64,000 bases of DNA from the NCBI RefSeq assembly GCF_900169145.1, contig NZ_FXZD01000002.1, forward strand, positions 1 through 64,000. Direction: 5' to 3'. This stretch comes from Brevibacterium antiquum CNRZ 918. GTDB taxonomy: Bacteria > Actinomycetota > Actinomycetes > Actinomycetales > Brevibacteriaceae. The notes beneath the pieces were generated by a model, which was not told the origin of the DNA, did not search any database, and saw nothing but the letters and a program-made list of their open reading frames with translations. This document shows positions 27,321 through 36,327 of the stretch, piece by piece (the stretch's first letter is position 1; every line of letters starts with the position of its first letter). The position numbers and the translations under genes were made by a program.

Positions 27321-28486
27321 GCACCCAACAGGATTTGAACTCTCCCGACACGGACGCCCCGAAGAAGTCCGGGTTGGCAACGACTGCTCAGACACGGCGC
27401 GCGAGTTTCACCACGGCCATCGGTCTCGTCATCGAACGAGAGATCATGGTCCGCCTGAAGTCGAAGGCGTTCATGGTCTCGACGTTGCTGAGCATCGTCC
27501 TCTTCGGGGCGCTCGTGGCAGTGTCGGGGGCGTTGCCCTCACTGTTCTCCTCCACGGACGAGGTGGCGGTCACCTCGGCGGGGGCGAAGGCCGTTCAGGG
27601 AATCGACGGCATCGAACTCGTCTCCGTGGACAGCGTGGATGAGGCTAAGGCCCTGGTGACGTCCGAGGAGGTCGCGGCCGCAGTCGTCGACGACCCTCAG
27701 TCCCCGGTCGGTGTCACCGTCATCGCCGAACGCTCCGCACCCGATTCGCTGACGGGCGCGCTCAGCCAGGTGCCGACCGTTGAACTTCTCGACCCGGATG
27801 CCCCGGATCCGGGACTGACGTACCTCATCGGGCTGGGGCTCGGGCTCGTGTTCTTCATGTCGGCAGTGACCTTCGGGACAACCATCGCCTCTTCGGTGGT
27901 GGAGGAGAAGCAATCAAGGATCGTCGAGATCCTGCTCGCATCCACCTCGGCGAAGGTGCTGATGTTCGGCAAGGTTCTCGCGTGTTCGATCCTCGCCTTC
28001 GCACAGATCGGCCTGACCGCGCTGTCCGTCCTCATCGGTGCCGCCATCAGTGGAAACGACCTGGTCCTCGGCAAGGTCACGGAACCGATCGCCTGGTTCA
28101 TCCCGCTCTTCATCGTCGGCTTCGTCATGATCGCCTCCCTCTACGCCGCGGCCGCCTCGATGGTCTCCAGGGCTGAGGATCTGGGCTCGACGAGCTCTCC
28201 GATCATGATGCTCATCTTCCTGCCCTATATGGCGGTCATCCTCTTCTCGTCCAACGAGACGGTGATGGCAGTGATGTCCTATATTCCGTTCTCCGCTGCG
28301 GTCGCGGTTCCGATGCGCGTCTTCCTCGGCACCATCGAATGGTGGGAGCCGTTGGTGTCGCTGCTCATTCTCGCGGTCACCACCGTTTTGGCGCTCCTGT
28401 TGGCCACCCGCATCTTCGAGCGCTCCATCCTGCGGTCAGGGCCGAAGTTGACGTGGAGGCAAGCACTGAGTCGCTCGAAGGGCTGA
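27317..28486 (+). CDS. ABC-2 type permease (NatB-like)
   Basis: The 389-residue protein has one N-terminal helix (about 45-65), an extracytoplasmic domain, then five or six helices from about residue 170 to the C-terminus. This is the ABC2_membrane_3/NatB layout. The start at 27317 gives the usual 4-bp overlap with the ATPase gene; the frame is open upstream inside the ATPase gene, but that part is a shadow. EEKQSRIVEILLASTS is the conserved coupling motif of the family. Confidence 0.92.
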   Translation: MSTQQDLNSPDTDAPKKSGLATTAQTRRASFTTAIGLVIEREIMVRLKSKAFMVSTLLSIVLFGALVAVSGALPSLFSSTDEVAVTSAGAKAVQGIDGIELVSVDSVDEAKALVTSEEVAAAVVDDPQSPVGVTVIAERSAPDSLTGALSQVPTVELLDPDAPDPGLTYLIGLGLGLVFFMSAVTFGTTIASSVVEEKQSRIVEILLASTSAKVLMFGKVLACSILAFAQIGLTALSVLIGAAISGNDLVLGKVTEPIAWFIPLFIVGFVMIASLYAAAASMVSRAEDLGSTSSPIMMLIFLPYMAVILFSSNETVMAVMSYIPFSAAVAVPMRVFLGTIEWWEPLVSLLILAVTTVLALLLATRIFERSILRSGPKLTWRQALSRSKG

Positions 28487-28514
28487 GGCCGCCCGCCACC
28501 GGCTAGCCGAAGAG

Positions 28515-28760
28515 TCACAGCCAGCCGTTGTCGCGGGCAATGCGCGCGGCATCGGCGCGGTTGCGGGCGTCGGTCTTGCCGATCGCTGCTGACAGCCGGT
28601 TACGCACGGTGCCCGTCGAGAGGAAGAGCGCGGAGGCGAGCTCCTCGACGCTGCCCCCGTCGGCTGCCGCTCGGAGGACGTCGGTCTCCCGCTCGGTCAG
28701 CGGGGACCGGCCGCGCACGGTTGATTCGACGACGAGTTCGGGGTCAATGTCATCGACTGC
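28515..28760 (-). pseudogene. Remnant of a NarL-family response regulator (C-terminal HTH only)
   Basis: The reading DIDPELVVEST...LTERETDVLRAAADGGSVEELASALFLSTGTVRNRLSAAIGK...ARDNGWL is the intact C-terminal DNA-binding half of a DesR-like response regulator. Upstream of about 28760 the frame continues only into sequence with no receiver domain, and the next gene begins on the other strand. The N-terminal receiver domain and the partner kinase are missing. It lies between two ABC-2 export systems, and such a system often carries its own kinase/regulator pair. A functional stand-alone HTH protein cannot be excluded. Confidence 0.75.
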
Positions 28761-28843
28761 GGTGAGGTTGTCACCGTCGTTCCCGGCAGAAAGGCACACA
28801 GTGCCCCTTGCACACGTCCGTGACCCGTGATTGCGTTGTCCAC

Positions 28844-29425
28844 ATGAACCCGCAGGAGCTGTCTCTGCCGTTGACCACCGATCGCCTGCGCCTACGCACG
28901 TATCAAGAGTCCGACGCGCAGGCCCACCTTCCGATCCTCTCCCGCGAAGACGTCTCCCAGTTCCTCCTCGAGGATCCATGGACCGCCGAGGTGGCTCGGA
29001 CCGAAATCGCCAAACGCATCCCCAGGACCGGGCTCGAGACCGAATCCCGCGCTTTGGCCCTGGTCATCGAGACCGCCGATGGGCTCGACTCGATCGCGGG
29101 ATCACGAGTTCTCGGCGACATCGCACTCTGGTTCGACGGCGACAACGATTCGAAGGCCGAGATCGGCTGGATACTCGACCCCGCCGCCAGCGGGCATGGT
29201 TTCGCCACCGAAGCAGCCATCGCCGTGCTCAACGTCGCCTTCGACCATTACGGTCTGCACCGCGTCTTCGCGCAGATGGATGCCCGGAACACCGCCTCAG
29301 CGAAGATGGCCGTACGACTGGGCATGCGACAGGAAGCCCACCTGCGCCAAGACTGGTGGTCGAAGAACGAGTGGACGGACACACTCATCTTCGGAATGCT
29401 GCGCAGCGACCGTCAGCCGACCTGA
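28844..29425 (+). CDS. GNAT family N-acetyltransferase (RimJ/RimL-like)
   Basis: The 193-residue acetyltransferase carries the pattern of the Acetyltransf_3 group: LTTDRLRLRTYQESDA at the start, WILDPAASGHGFATEA as the acetyl-CoA loop, and RVFAQMDARNTASAKMAVRLGM near the end. It would acetylate an amine, either a protein N-terminus or a small molecule. The start at 28844 gives the usual family N-terminus; no strong ribosome binding site is seen. It ends one base before the convergent permease gene. Confidence 0.88.
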   Translation: MNPQELSLPLTTDRLRLRTYQESDAQAHLPILSREDVSQFLLEDPWTAEVARTEIAKRIPRTGLETESRALALVIETADGLDSIAGSRVLGDIALWFDGDNDSKAEIGWILDPAASGHGFATEAAIAVLNVAFDHYGLHRVFAQMDARNTASAKMAVRLGMRQEAHLRQDWWSKNEWTDTLIFGMLRSDRQPT

Positions 29426-29426
29426 A

Positions 29427-30161
29427 CTACGGCGTCCTGCGTCGCAGCGTCAGGGAACCGACGACGACGGCGCAGACGATCCAGCAGCAGATGAAGAGTA
29501 TCCGCAACCAGATGTACTCCGTGTCCTCGCCGCCCGTCGACACCGCAGTCAGAGCGTCGATGGCATGCGACAACGGCAACCAGTCACCAATCACCCCGAG
29601 TACGTTCGGCAGCTGGTCGCGGGGAAGGAAGATGCCGCCGAGCAGGATCTGCGGGAACACGAACACTGGCATGAACTGCACAACCTGGAACTCGGTGCGA
29701 GCGAAGGCACTGGCCAAAAGCCCCAGCGCTGTGCCGAGCAGCGCATCGGCAATGGCGACGACGAAGAGCAGCAGGATCGACTCTTCGATCTCAAGGCCAC
29801 AGACCCACGTGGCGTAGCCCACCGCGATCGCGGTCTGGAGCACTGCCAGCAGGCCGAAGGCCAGGGTGTATCCGAGAATGAAGTCCCCGCGGCCCATCGG
29901 CATCGAGAGCAGCCGTTCCAGTGTGCCGCTGCGGCGCTCGCGCAGTGTCGCGATGCTCGTGACGAGGAACATCACGATGAATGGGAACAGTGCGAGCATT
30001 GCCGGACCGATCCTGTCGAAGACCGACGTTTCGTCGAAGATCCAGGCGACGAGACCGATGAGCAGGCTGGGTACGACGAGCAGCAGTGCGATGGTCCGGG
30101 GATCATTGCGGATCTGCATCAGCACCCGTGCCGCCGTTGCCAGTGTGCGCGTGGGAGTCAT
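29427..30161 (-). CDS. ABC-2 type permease
   Basis: The 244-residue protein has six membrane helices. The coupling motif RERRSGTLERLLSMPMGRGDFILG is typical of the ABC2_membrane permeases of drug- and daunorubicin-type exporters. Its start codon overlaps the stop of the ATPase gene by 4 bp. Together they form a second complete exporter close to the NatAB-like one. Confidence 0.92.
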   Translation of the reverse strand: MTPTRTLATAARVLMQIRNDPRTIALLLVVPSLLIGLVAWIFDETSVFDRIGPAMLALFPFIVMFLVTSIATLRERRSGTLERLLSMPMGRGDFILGYTLAFGLLAVLQTAIAVGYATWVCGLEIEESILLLFVVAIADALLGTALGLLASAFARTEFQVVQFMPVFVFPQILLGGIFLPRDQLPNVLGVIGDWLPLSHAIDALTAVSTGGEDTEYIWLRILFICCWIVCAVVVGSLTLRRRTP

Positions 30162-31009
30162 CTCGCGTCTATCGAATCGCCTCGACCTCGCGAGCGCGGC
30201 GAGGTCGACGTCAGTATCCTGTTCGCACCCGCCTTCGTCCGCTTGGCCGACCGCGGCTTCTTCGGTCCGTTCGTCGTCCTCGTCGAACGCGTCCGGGCGG
30301 TGTCAGACTCGATGATGCGCAAGAAGGCGTCCTCAGCGGAGGTGGCACCTGTGGTTGTGAGAAGCTCGTCCGGCGTGATGTCGGCGATCACCGCACCCTC
30401 ACGCATGAGAAGCAGGCGGTCGCACCGCGTGGCCTCGTCCATGACGTGGCTCGAGACCAGCAGGGTAGTGCCATCATCGGCCAGCTGCCGGAAGATGCCC
30501 CACAGCTCGGCTCTCAGCACCGGGTCGAGACCGACTGTGGGCTCATCGAGGACCAGCAACTCCGGAGAACCGAGCATCGCGGCCGCCAGCGACACACGAT
30601 TCGCTTGGCCGCCGGAGAGTGTACGGGCAAGCTGATCGGCCTGCCCGCCCAGGTCGGTGCGCTTGATGACTCCATCGACATCCGACCTCGGCACCCCTTG
30701 TACCCGTGCGAAGTAGGCCAGATTCGCGCGCACCGAAAGGTCGTCGTAGATGCTGGCCATCTGAGTCATGTAGCCGACCCGACGACGCAGAGGAGCGGAG
30801 CCTGCGGGCTCTCCGAGCACACTGATAGTGCCGCCACTGACGATCTGGACCCCGACGATCGCCCGCATGAGCGTCGTCTTCCCGCTTCCGCTGGGCCCGA
30901 GCAGCCCGACAATTGCGCCACGGCGCAGAGTCAGGTCGAGCCCGTCGATCACGGTCCTGCGCCCGCGGCGGATCGTCAGTCCCCGAGCCTCGATCGCATT
31001 GCCCGTCAT
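30158..31009 (-). CDS. ABC transporter ATP-binding protein (drug-export type)
   Basis: The ATPase of about 283 residues has Walker A GPSGSGKTTLMR, signature TLSGGQANRVSLA and Walker B LLVLDEPTVGLDP, all canonical. The last 30 residues are a Lys/Arg/Ser-rich tail. The frame is open to 31099, but the ATG at 31009 gives the usual N-terminus (MTGNAIEARGLTIRRG). A TTGACG element upstream on the minus strand suggests a promoter that would give a short or leaderless 5' end. It is the first gene of the operon with the permease. Confidence 0.9.
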   Translation of the reverse strand: MTGNAIEARGLTIRRGRRTVIDGLDLTLRRGAIVGLLGPSGSGKTTLMRAIVGVQIVSGGTISVLGEPAGSAPLRRRVGYMTQMASIYDDLSVRANLAYFARVQGVPRSDVDGVIKRTDLGGQADQLARTLSGGQANRVSLAAAMLGSPELLVLDEPTVGLDPVLRAELWGIFRQLADDGTTLLVSSHVMDEATRCDRLLLMREGAVIADITPDELLTTTGATSAEDAFLRIIESDTARTRSTRTTNGPKKPRSAKRTKAGANRILTSTSPRSRGRGDSIDAR

Positions 31010-31205
31010 ATATGGAATGAGACGCCTGATCGCACAGTTCGTCAAGAGGTTCCCGAGCAAAGCCGCGGACAGCTCAGACGCCAAAGGTCTGGGAAACAAT
31101 CCGAAAACCAGGCCAAAGGTTCACGAAACGGGCCTCTGTTTGGTCAGAACCCCCTCGGCGAGGGTCATAGCCTGGGTAGAGCAATCGTCGTAGTGAAAGG
31201 TTCAC

Positions 31206-32474
31206 ATGTACAGGCAGTCGTCGAAATTGGCCAACGTCCTCTATGACATTCGGGGACCCGTCCTCGAAGAGGCCGAGGCGATGGAAGCCAAGGGCCACAC
31301 CATCCTCAAGCTCAACATCGGCAACCCTGCCCCCTTCGGATTCGAAGCGCCCGAGGCGATCGTCCACGACATGGTCAAGCAGCTTCCCGTCGCGCAGGGC
31401 TATTCCGATTCGCGCGGAATCCTGTCCGGGCGCCGGGCCGTGGTCCAGTATTACGAGACTTGTGGCATCCACAATCTGGACACCCCCGAGGTGTTCCTGG
31501 GCAACGGAGTCAGCGAACTCATCACCTTGTCCCTGCAGGCACTGTGCAATCCCGGCGACGAGATCCTCGTGCCCAGCCCGGACTACCCACTGTGGACGGC
31601 CTCGGTAGCCCTAGCTGGTGGCACGCCGAAACACTACGTCTGCGACGAAGCCACCGCCTGGCAGCCCGACCTCGACGATCTCGAGTCGAAGATCACCGAG
31701 AACACCCGCGGCATCGTCGTCATCAACCCGAACAATCCCACCGGGGCCGTCTATTCTCATGAGACCCTGAAGAAGATCGTCGACATCGCCCGTCGCCACG
31801 GCCTCATCATCTTCGCTGACGAGATCTACGAGAAGATCACCTACGACGACGTCGAGATGGTCAATATGGCCACGCTCACCGGCGATGATGTGCTGTGCCT
31901 GACCTACTCGGGCCTGTCGAAGGCCTACCGGATCGCCGGCTACCGCGCCGGCTGGCTGGCCATCACCGGACCGCTGACCGAGGCGAAGAGCTACCTCGAG
32001 GGCATCAAACTCCTGGCCAATATGCGCATGTGTGCGAACGTGCCCGCTCAGCACGCGATCCAAGCGGCCCTGGGAGGAAAGCAGTCGATCGAGGACCTTG
32101 TGCTTCCGCAGGGCCGACTGGGCGCCCAGATGGACGTCGCCCACAAGGGGCTGAACTCCATCGACGGTGTCTCCGCGCACCGGGCCAGCGGCGCGCTCTA
32201 CATGTTCGCAAAGCTCGACATCGAAAAGTTCGGGATCACCGACGACGAACAGTTCGCGCTCGATCTGCTGCGCGAGCAGAAGATCCTCGTCTCCCACGGC
32301 TCGGCCTTCAACTGGTCACGCCCCGACCACTTCCGGCTCGTCACCCTGCCCTCAGTCGAGGTCTTGGACGAATCGATCAACCGCCTCGGCGAGTTCCTCT
32401 CCGGATACGAACAGAAGGCCAGCAGCACCTGCGAACTGCCGACCGTCAAGGAGATGTCCCCAGCAGCGGGGTGA
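31206..32474 (+). CDS. Alanine/aspartate aminotransferase, AlaA-like
   Basis: The 422-residue fold-type I PLP enzyme opens YRQSSKLANVLYDIRGPVLEEA and has ILKLNIGNPAPFGF, the pattern of AlaA (glutamate-pyruvate transaminase). The Schiff-base lysine is in YSGLSKAYRIAGYRAGW and the NPNNPTGAVYS motif binds cofactor. The length matches E. coli AlaA plus a short C-terminal extension. GAAAGG lies before the ATG. It makes alanine from pyruvate and glutamate. The 129 bp after it contain no clear gene. Confidence 0.92.
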   Translation: MYRQSSKLANVLYDIRGPVLEEAEAMEAKGHTILKLNIGNPAPFGFEAPEAIVHDMVKQLPVAQGYSDSRGILSGRRAVVQYYETCGIHNLDTPEVFLGNGVSELITLSLQALCNPGDEILVPSPDYPLWTASVALAGGTPKHYVCDEATAWQPDLDDLESKITENTRGIVVINPNNPTGAVYSHETLKKIVDIARRHGLIIFADEIYEKITYDDVEMVNMATLTGDDVLCLTYSGLSKAYRIAGYRAGWLAITGPLTEAKSYLEGIKLLANMRMCANVPAQHAIQAALGGKQSIEDLVLPQGRLGAQMDVAHKGLNSIDGVSAHRASGALYMFAKLDIEKFGITDDEQFALDLLREQKILVSHGSAFNWSRPDHFRLVTLPSVEVLDESINRLGEFLSGYEQKASSTCELPTVKEMSPAAG

Positions 32475-32603
32475 GTCGGCAGTGGCCTGGTCGGGGCTGA
32501 GAAAGGACCTCATGACGGAACCGCCGAGGTGACCGAGAAGACCGCGGACTTCGACTACGGCGCCTGGCACCGGAACTGAACAGTTTCAACCACCGACCGA
32601 TCG

Positions 32604-33623
32604 TCACCGCCACTGCGCGGTGACGGTCCGGACGTCGGCGACCACCTCGGCGATGGCGGCATGGTGGGCGGCGATGATCGGGTCGTGCCGAGAGACCTTG
32701 GCCCTCGACTCGGACGTACGCGAGCGGGACACGAGGAGCACATCGCGACGGCAGGCGTCCATCGGCATCGGAATGACCTCGACCGTCGGGTCTTCCGGGA
32801 CCGAAGAATCGGGGATCACCGCGACTGCCAGCCCCGCGGCGATCATGCGAATGATCGCCGCATAGTCATCCATTCTCATCCCCACTCGTGGTTCGAAGCC
32901 GGCCGCGACACAGAACGACCTGACCACCTCATCGATGGCGTCACCGGGGTCGATGCTGAATGCCCAGGTCTGGGACACGAGTGCCGTCAGATCGGGCATG
33001 CCCTTCTCATCGAGGGTGACTGGACCAACGAACTTCGGCACGCAGAGGAAGAGCTGTTCCGAGTACAGGTGCTTCGCGGTCAAGGTCGAGGGAATCCAGG
33101 TTTTGTCGATATCGGTCGAGACGAGCAGCGCCAAGTCAAGATCCCCGGCTTCCAGCCTGGCGACGAGCTTCGCATGCTCATCCATGGTCACGTCAAGGGC
33201 CGCGGTGGTCATCTCCCCTGCCGCGGGATTCGCGGCGGCCATTTCGTCGTGGGCCTGCCAGCGCGGTCGCCTCTGCAGCTGATTGTGCAGCTTGGGGATC
33301 ACCCTGGCACCGACCGTCGGCACGGCGCCGATCTTCACCGGCACCGCCTGAGCCTCGCGCCACAGAGCCACCTCGGCGCCGAGGCGGTCACAGAGGCCCA
33401 GGATCTCGATCGCTCGAGAGACGACGAGGCTGCCTACGACAGTTGGCTGCGAGCCCCGAGGGCTCTTCTCGACCAGGGTCGACCCCAGGGTCCTCTCCAG
33501 GTTGCGCAGGTGATGGTTGATCGTGGGCTGGCTCCAGCCCAGTGCGGTCGCCGCTGCTGCGACCGAACCGAATTCGGCAATCGCACGCAATGCCGAGAGT
33601 CCACGAGTATCCAGAACTTCCAC
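32604..33623 (-). CDS. LysR family transcriptional regulator
   Basis: The 339-residue regulator has an N-terminal winged HTH (LRAIAEFGSVAAAATALGWSQPTINHHLRNLE, residues 11-45) and a C-terminal substrate-binding domain, somewhat longer than the usual 300 residues. The start is GTG at 33623 with GGAGG in front. It is divergent from the Orn/Lys/Arg decarboxylase gene across 91 bp, so control of that gene is the likely role. Confidence 0.92.
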   Translation of the reverse strand: MEVLDTRGLSALRAIAEFGSVAAAATALGWSQPTINHHLRNLERTLGSTLVEKSPRGSQPTVVGSLVVSRAIEILGLCDRLGAEVALWREAQAVPVKIGAVPTVGARVIPKLHNQLQRRPRWQAHDEMAAANPAAGEMTTAALDVTMDEHAKLVARLEAGDLDLALLVSTDIDKTWIPSTLTAKHLYSEQLFLCVPKFVGPVTLDEKGMPDLTALVSQTWAFSIDPGDAIDEVVRSFCVAAGFEPRVGMRMDDYAAIIRMIAAGLAVAVIPDSSVPEDPTVEVIPMPMDACRRDVLLVSRSRTSESRAKVSRHDPIIAAHHAAIAEVVADVRTVTAQWR

Positions 33624-33714
33624 TGTCCTCCAACCATCAGCTCAATAGTGTGTATTCAACAGTTTAGGAAACTTGGTGTTCTCTCGGCAAGGGTTCATTC
33701 CTTAATCTGAATCT

Positions 33715-35268
33715 ATGACCGTGCACCAAGCCTCCTCCATGACCTCCGTCTCAGACCTTTCGGCATTCCCGGGGACCGTGACAACTCACGCGCCCTATGC
33801 CGATGCACTGCAGGCGGCGGCAGAACGTGACTCGCTGTTCCTGTCCACACCCGGACACGGCGGCACCACCACGGGTATCTCTGCAGGTCAGGCCGAATAC
33901 TTCGGCGAGCACATCCTCTCCCTGGACATCCCCCCGCTCTTCGACGGCATCGACCTCGGCGTCGATACCCCGAAGGACGAAGCTCTGCAGTTGGCCGCCG
34001 AGGCCTGGGGCGCGCGGCGCACCTGGTTCCTCACCAACGGCTCCTCGCAGGGCAACCGCATGGCAGCACTGGCGATCGGCACCCTGGGCACGGGTGTCGT
34101 CACCCAGCGCAGCGCCCATTCGAGCTTCATCGACGGCATCGTGCTGGCCGGCCTCAACCCGGGCTTCGTCTACCCCAACGTCGACGAGGTCAACGGCATC
34201 GCCCACGGAGTCACCCCGGACTCCTTGCGTCATGCCATCGCCTCCCACCCGGAGAAGGTCACTGCCGTCTACCTTGTGACCCCCAGCTACTTCGGTGCCG
34301 TCGCCGATGTCAGGGCACTGGCCGATGTCGCCCACGAAGCCGGTGCAGCCCTCATCATCGATGCCGCATGGGGAGCCCACTTCGGCTTCCACCCCGATCT
34401 GCCGGAATCCCCGGTCACGCTGGGCGCCGACATCGTCATCATGAGCACACACAAGCTCGCCGGGTCATTCACCCAGTCGGCGCTGCTCCACCTCGGCGAC
34501 ACCGAATTCGCGAACCGTCTCGAACCCGCCCTGGCCCGCGCCTTCATGATGACGGCGTCGACGAGCGAGAACGCCCACCTCCTGGCATCGATCGACATCG
34601 CCCGCCGGGACCTCGTGAACTCACGCGACGCAATCTCTGACTCGCTGGAGAACATCCGCCAGATCCGGGCCCGCATCGAGGGGTCACAGCATTACCATCT
34701 GCTCTCCGGGGACTTCATGAACCACGCCGATGTCGTCGACATCGACCCCTTCCGCCTGCCCATCGACATCACCTCGACCGGGCTCGACGGTCACACCGTG
34801 CGTAAGCGCCTGACCGAGGATTTCGACATCTTCGCTGAGATGGCGACGGCCACCACGATCGTCGCCCTCATCGGCCTGGGCAAGTCCCCGGACCTCAGCG
34901 GGCTGTTCGAAGCGCTCGACCAGATGCGTCTCGAGAACGAGGATGCCGGCTCTGCCAGTTCCGGACCTGCCGAGGCGGTGACGGCTTCGGCAGGGATCCC
35001 GTCGCTGCCGAGCGCCGGGAAGCTGGTTGCCCTGCCGCGCGATGCGTATTTCGCGGACTCCGAGCTCGTTCCCGCCGCCGAGGCCATCGGCCGCACCAGC
35101 GTCAGCTCCCTGGCCGCGTACCCACCCGGCATCCCGAATGTCCTCCCCGGTGAGGAGATCACTGCGGAGACCGTTGAGTTCCTGCAGGCCGTGGCGGCGA
35201 GCCCCTCGGGCCATGTCCGGGGCGGCGTCGACCCGAAGCTGAGCGCCTTCTGGGTTCTCAAGGACTGA
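33715..35268 (+). CDS. Orn/Lys/Arg decarboxylase family protein
   Basis: The 517-residue PLP enzyme is of the short, wing-less type of basic amino acid decarboxylases. It has STPGHGGTT at the start, FLTNGSSQGNRMA for phosphate binding, IIDAAWGAHFGFHP with the cofactor aspartate, and IVIMSTHKLAGSFTQSA with the Schiff-base lysine. It would form a polyamine such as cadaverine, putrescine or agmatine; the substrate cannot be decided. The C-terminal domain has the PPGIPNVLPGE motif of the family. A broken transporter gene follows immediately and may once have been its antiporter or importer. Confidence 0.9.
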   Translation: MTVHQASSMTSVSDLSAFPGTVTTHAPYADALQAAAERDSLFLSTPGHGGTTTGISAGQAEYFGEHILSLDIPPLFDGIDLGVDTPKDEALQLAAEAWGARRTWFLTNGSSQGNRMAALAIGTLGTGVVTQRSAHSSFIDGIVLAGLNPGFVYPNVDEVNGIAHGVTPDSLRHAIASHPEKVTAVYLVTPSYFGAVADVRALADVAHEAGAALIIDAAWGAHFGFHPDLPESPVTLGADIVIMSTHKLAGSFTQSALLHLGDTEFANRLEPALARAFMMTASTSENAHLLASIDIARRDLVNSRDAISDSLENIRQIRARIEGSQHYHLLSGDFMNHADVVDIDPFRLPIDITSTGLDGHTVRKRLTEDFDIFAEMATATTIVALIGLGKSPDLSGLFEALDQMRLENEDAGSASSGPAEAVTASAGIPSLPSAGKLVALPRDAYFADSELVPAAEAIGRTSVSSLAAYPPGIPNVLPGEEITAETVEFLQAVAASPSGHVRGGVDPKLSAFWVLKD

Positions 35269-35274
35269 CGCGCG

Positions 35275-36211
35275 ACCTTCACCGCTGCTCAGATCGGCCT
35301 CTGGGTCATCATCCCCCTCTATCTGCTCAAAATGATCCAGGGCTTCTCCACCGGCGGCGAGTACGCTGGTGCGACCACTTACGTCTCCGAGTTCGCCCCA
35401 GACAAGTCCCGTGGATTCTGGGCCTCCTGGCTCGACGTCGGCTCCTACATCGGCTTCGCGGCCGGCGCGGGCACCGTCGCCATCACCACCGTCATCTCAA
35501 CAAGCGTCGCAGGCGAGACTGCGATGGTCGACGGCGGCTGGAGGATCCCATTCCTCAGTGCCATCCCGCTCGGCGCGGTCGCCATCTGGTTCCGTTTGAA
35601 GATCCCAGAAACCCCCAGTTTCGAAGCTACCGTGGCCGAGGGACTCGACGTCAAGGTCAAGGACGACAAGTATGTCCCTCTGCCTACCGCTGATCGGCCG
35701 ACTCTCCGACGAACTGGGCCGCAAGTTCGTCTTCCTGGTGGCGGCGGGAGCGACGATCGTCCTCATGGTCCCCGCCTTCGCAATCATGCAGATCGGCGAG
35801 ATGTGGGCAGTCGTCCTTGCCCTGTTCATGGTTGCTGTGCCGGCTGGCTTCTACATCGCCTGCCTCGCATCGACACTGCCAGCGCTGTTCCCGACCGCGT
35901 CACGCTATGGAGCCATGGGCCTGACGTTCAACCTCGGCGTCTCACTGTTCGGCGGCACCACTCCGCTGTTCAGCCAGGCGCTCATCGACCTCACCGGCAA
36001 CTCGTACATGCCGGCGTTCTACATCATGTTCTTCTCGATCATCGCCTTCGTGGCGGTGCTGTTCATGAAGGAGTCTGCCCACAGACCTCTCCTCGGCTCG
36101 TTCCCGACCGTCGGTTCGCGAGAGGAAGCCGTCGAACTCGTGCGCACCCAGGACGACAATCCCGACCTCGATCCGGACACCATGCCGATCCCGGTCGTGA
36201 GCCAGGTCTGA
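35275..36211 (+). pseudogene. MFS transporter pseudogene (MHS type), 5' truncated and internally deleted
   Basis: Two frames together give parts of one metabolite:H+ symporter. The first (about 35275-35670) reads IGLWVIIPLYLLKMIQGFS...EYAGATTYVSEFAPDKSRGFW...WRIPFLSAIPLG...KIPETPSFE. The second (35672-36211) reads PLIGRLSDELGRKFVFLVAAG through ESAHRPLLGSFPTVGSREEA to the natural C-terminus. The N-terminal three helices are missing. At about 35670, 100 or more residues (roughly two helices plus loop) are lost and the frame shifts. The gene begins right at the decarboxylase stop codon. The intact MHS transporter at 63003 shows what a full copy looks like. Confidence 0.85.
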
Positions 36212-36258
36212 TCCCGATTCCCGTTGCGGAACAGGCACAGTCCCGGCCGTGACCAGCA

Positions 36259-36297
36259 ATGAGGCGGCCGCTCCCGATCCAGGAGCGGCCGCCTCAT
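36259..36297. terminator. Bidirectional hairpin between the MFS pseudogene and the GntR gene
   Basis: A perfect 16-bp inverted repeat (36259-36274 with 36282-36297) has a 7-base loop and lies between convergent genes. No long T-tract is present on either side. It probably ends transcription from both directions. Confidence 0.7.
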
Positions 36298-36327
36298 CAT
36301 CTGCCTGCAGCAGGATGCCCTGTACGC

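Noticed and set aside
32475-32603. Short frame VTEKTADFDYGAWHRN between alaA and the LysR gene
   Set aside because: Sixteen residues with no clear ribosome binding site or relative; too little to support a gene.
35332-36252. Reading the MFS region as an intact 306-residue protein
   Set aside because: The second half of this frame is Arg/Pro/His-rich noise, while the true C-terminal helices are in another frame. It is a pseudogene.
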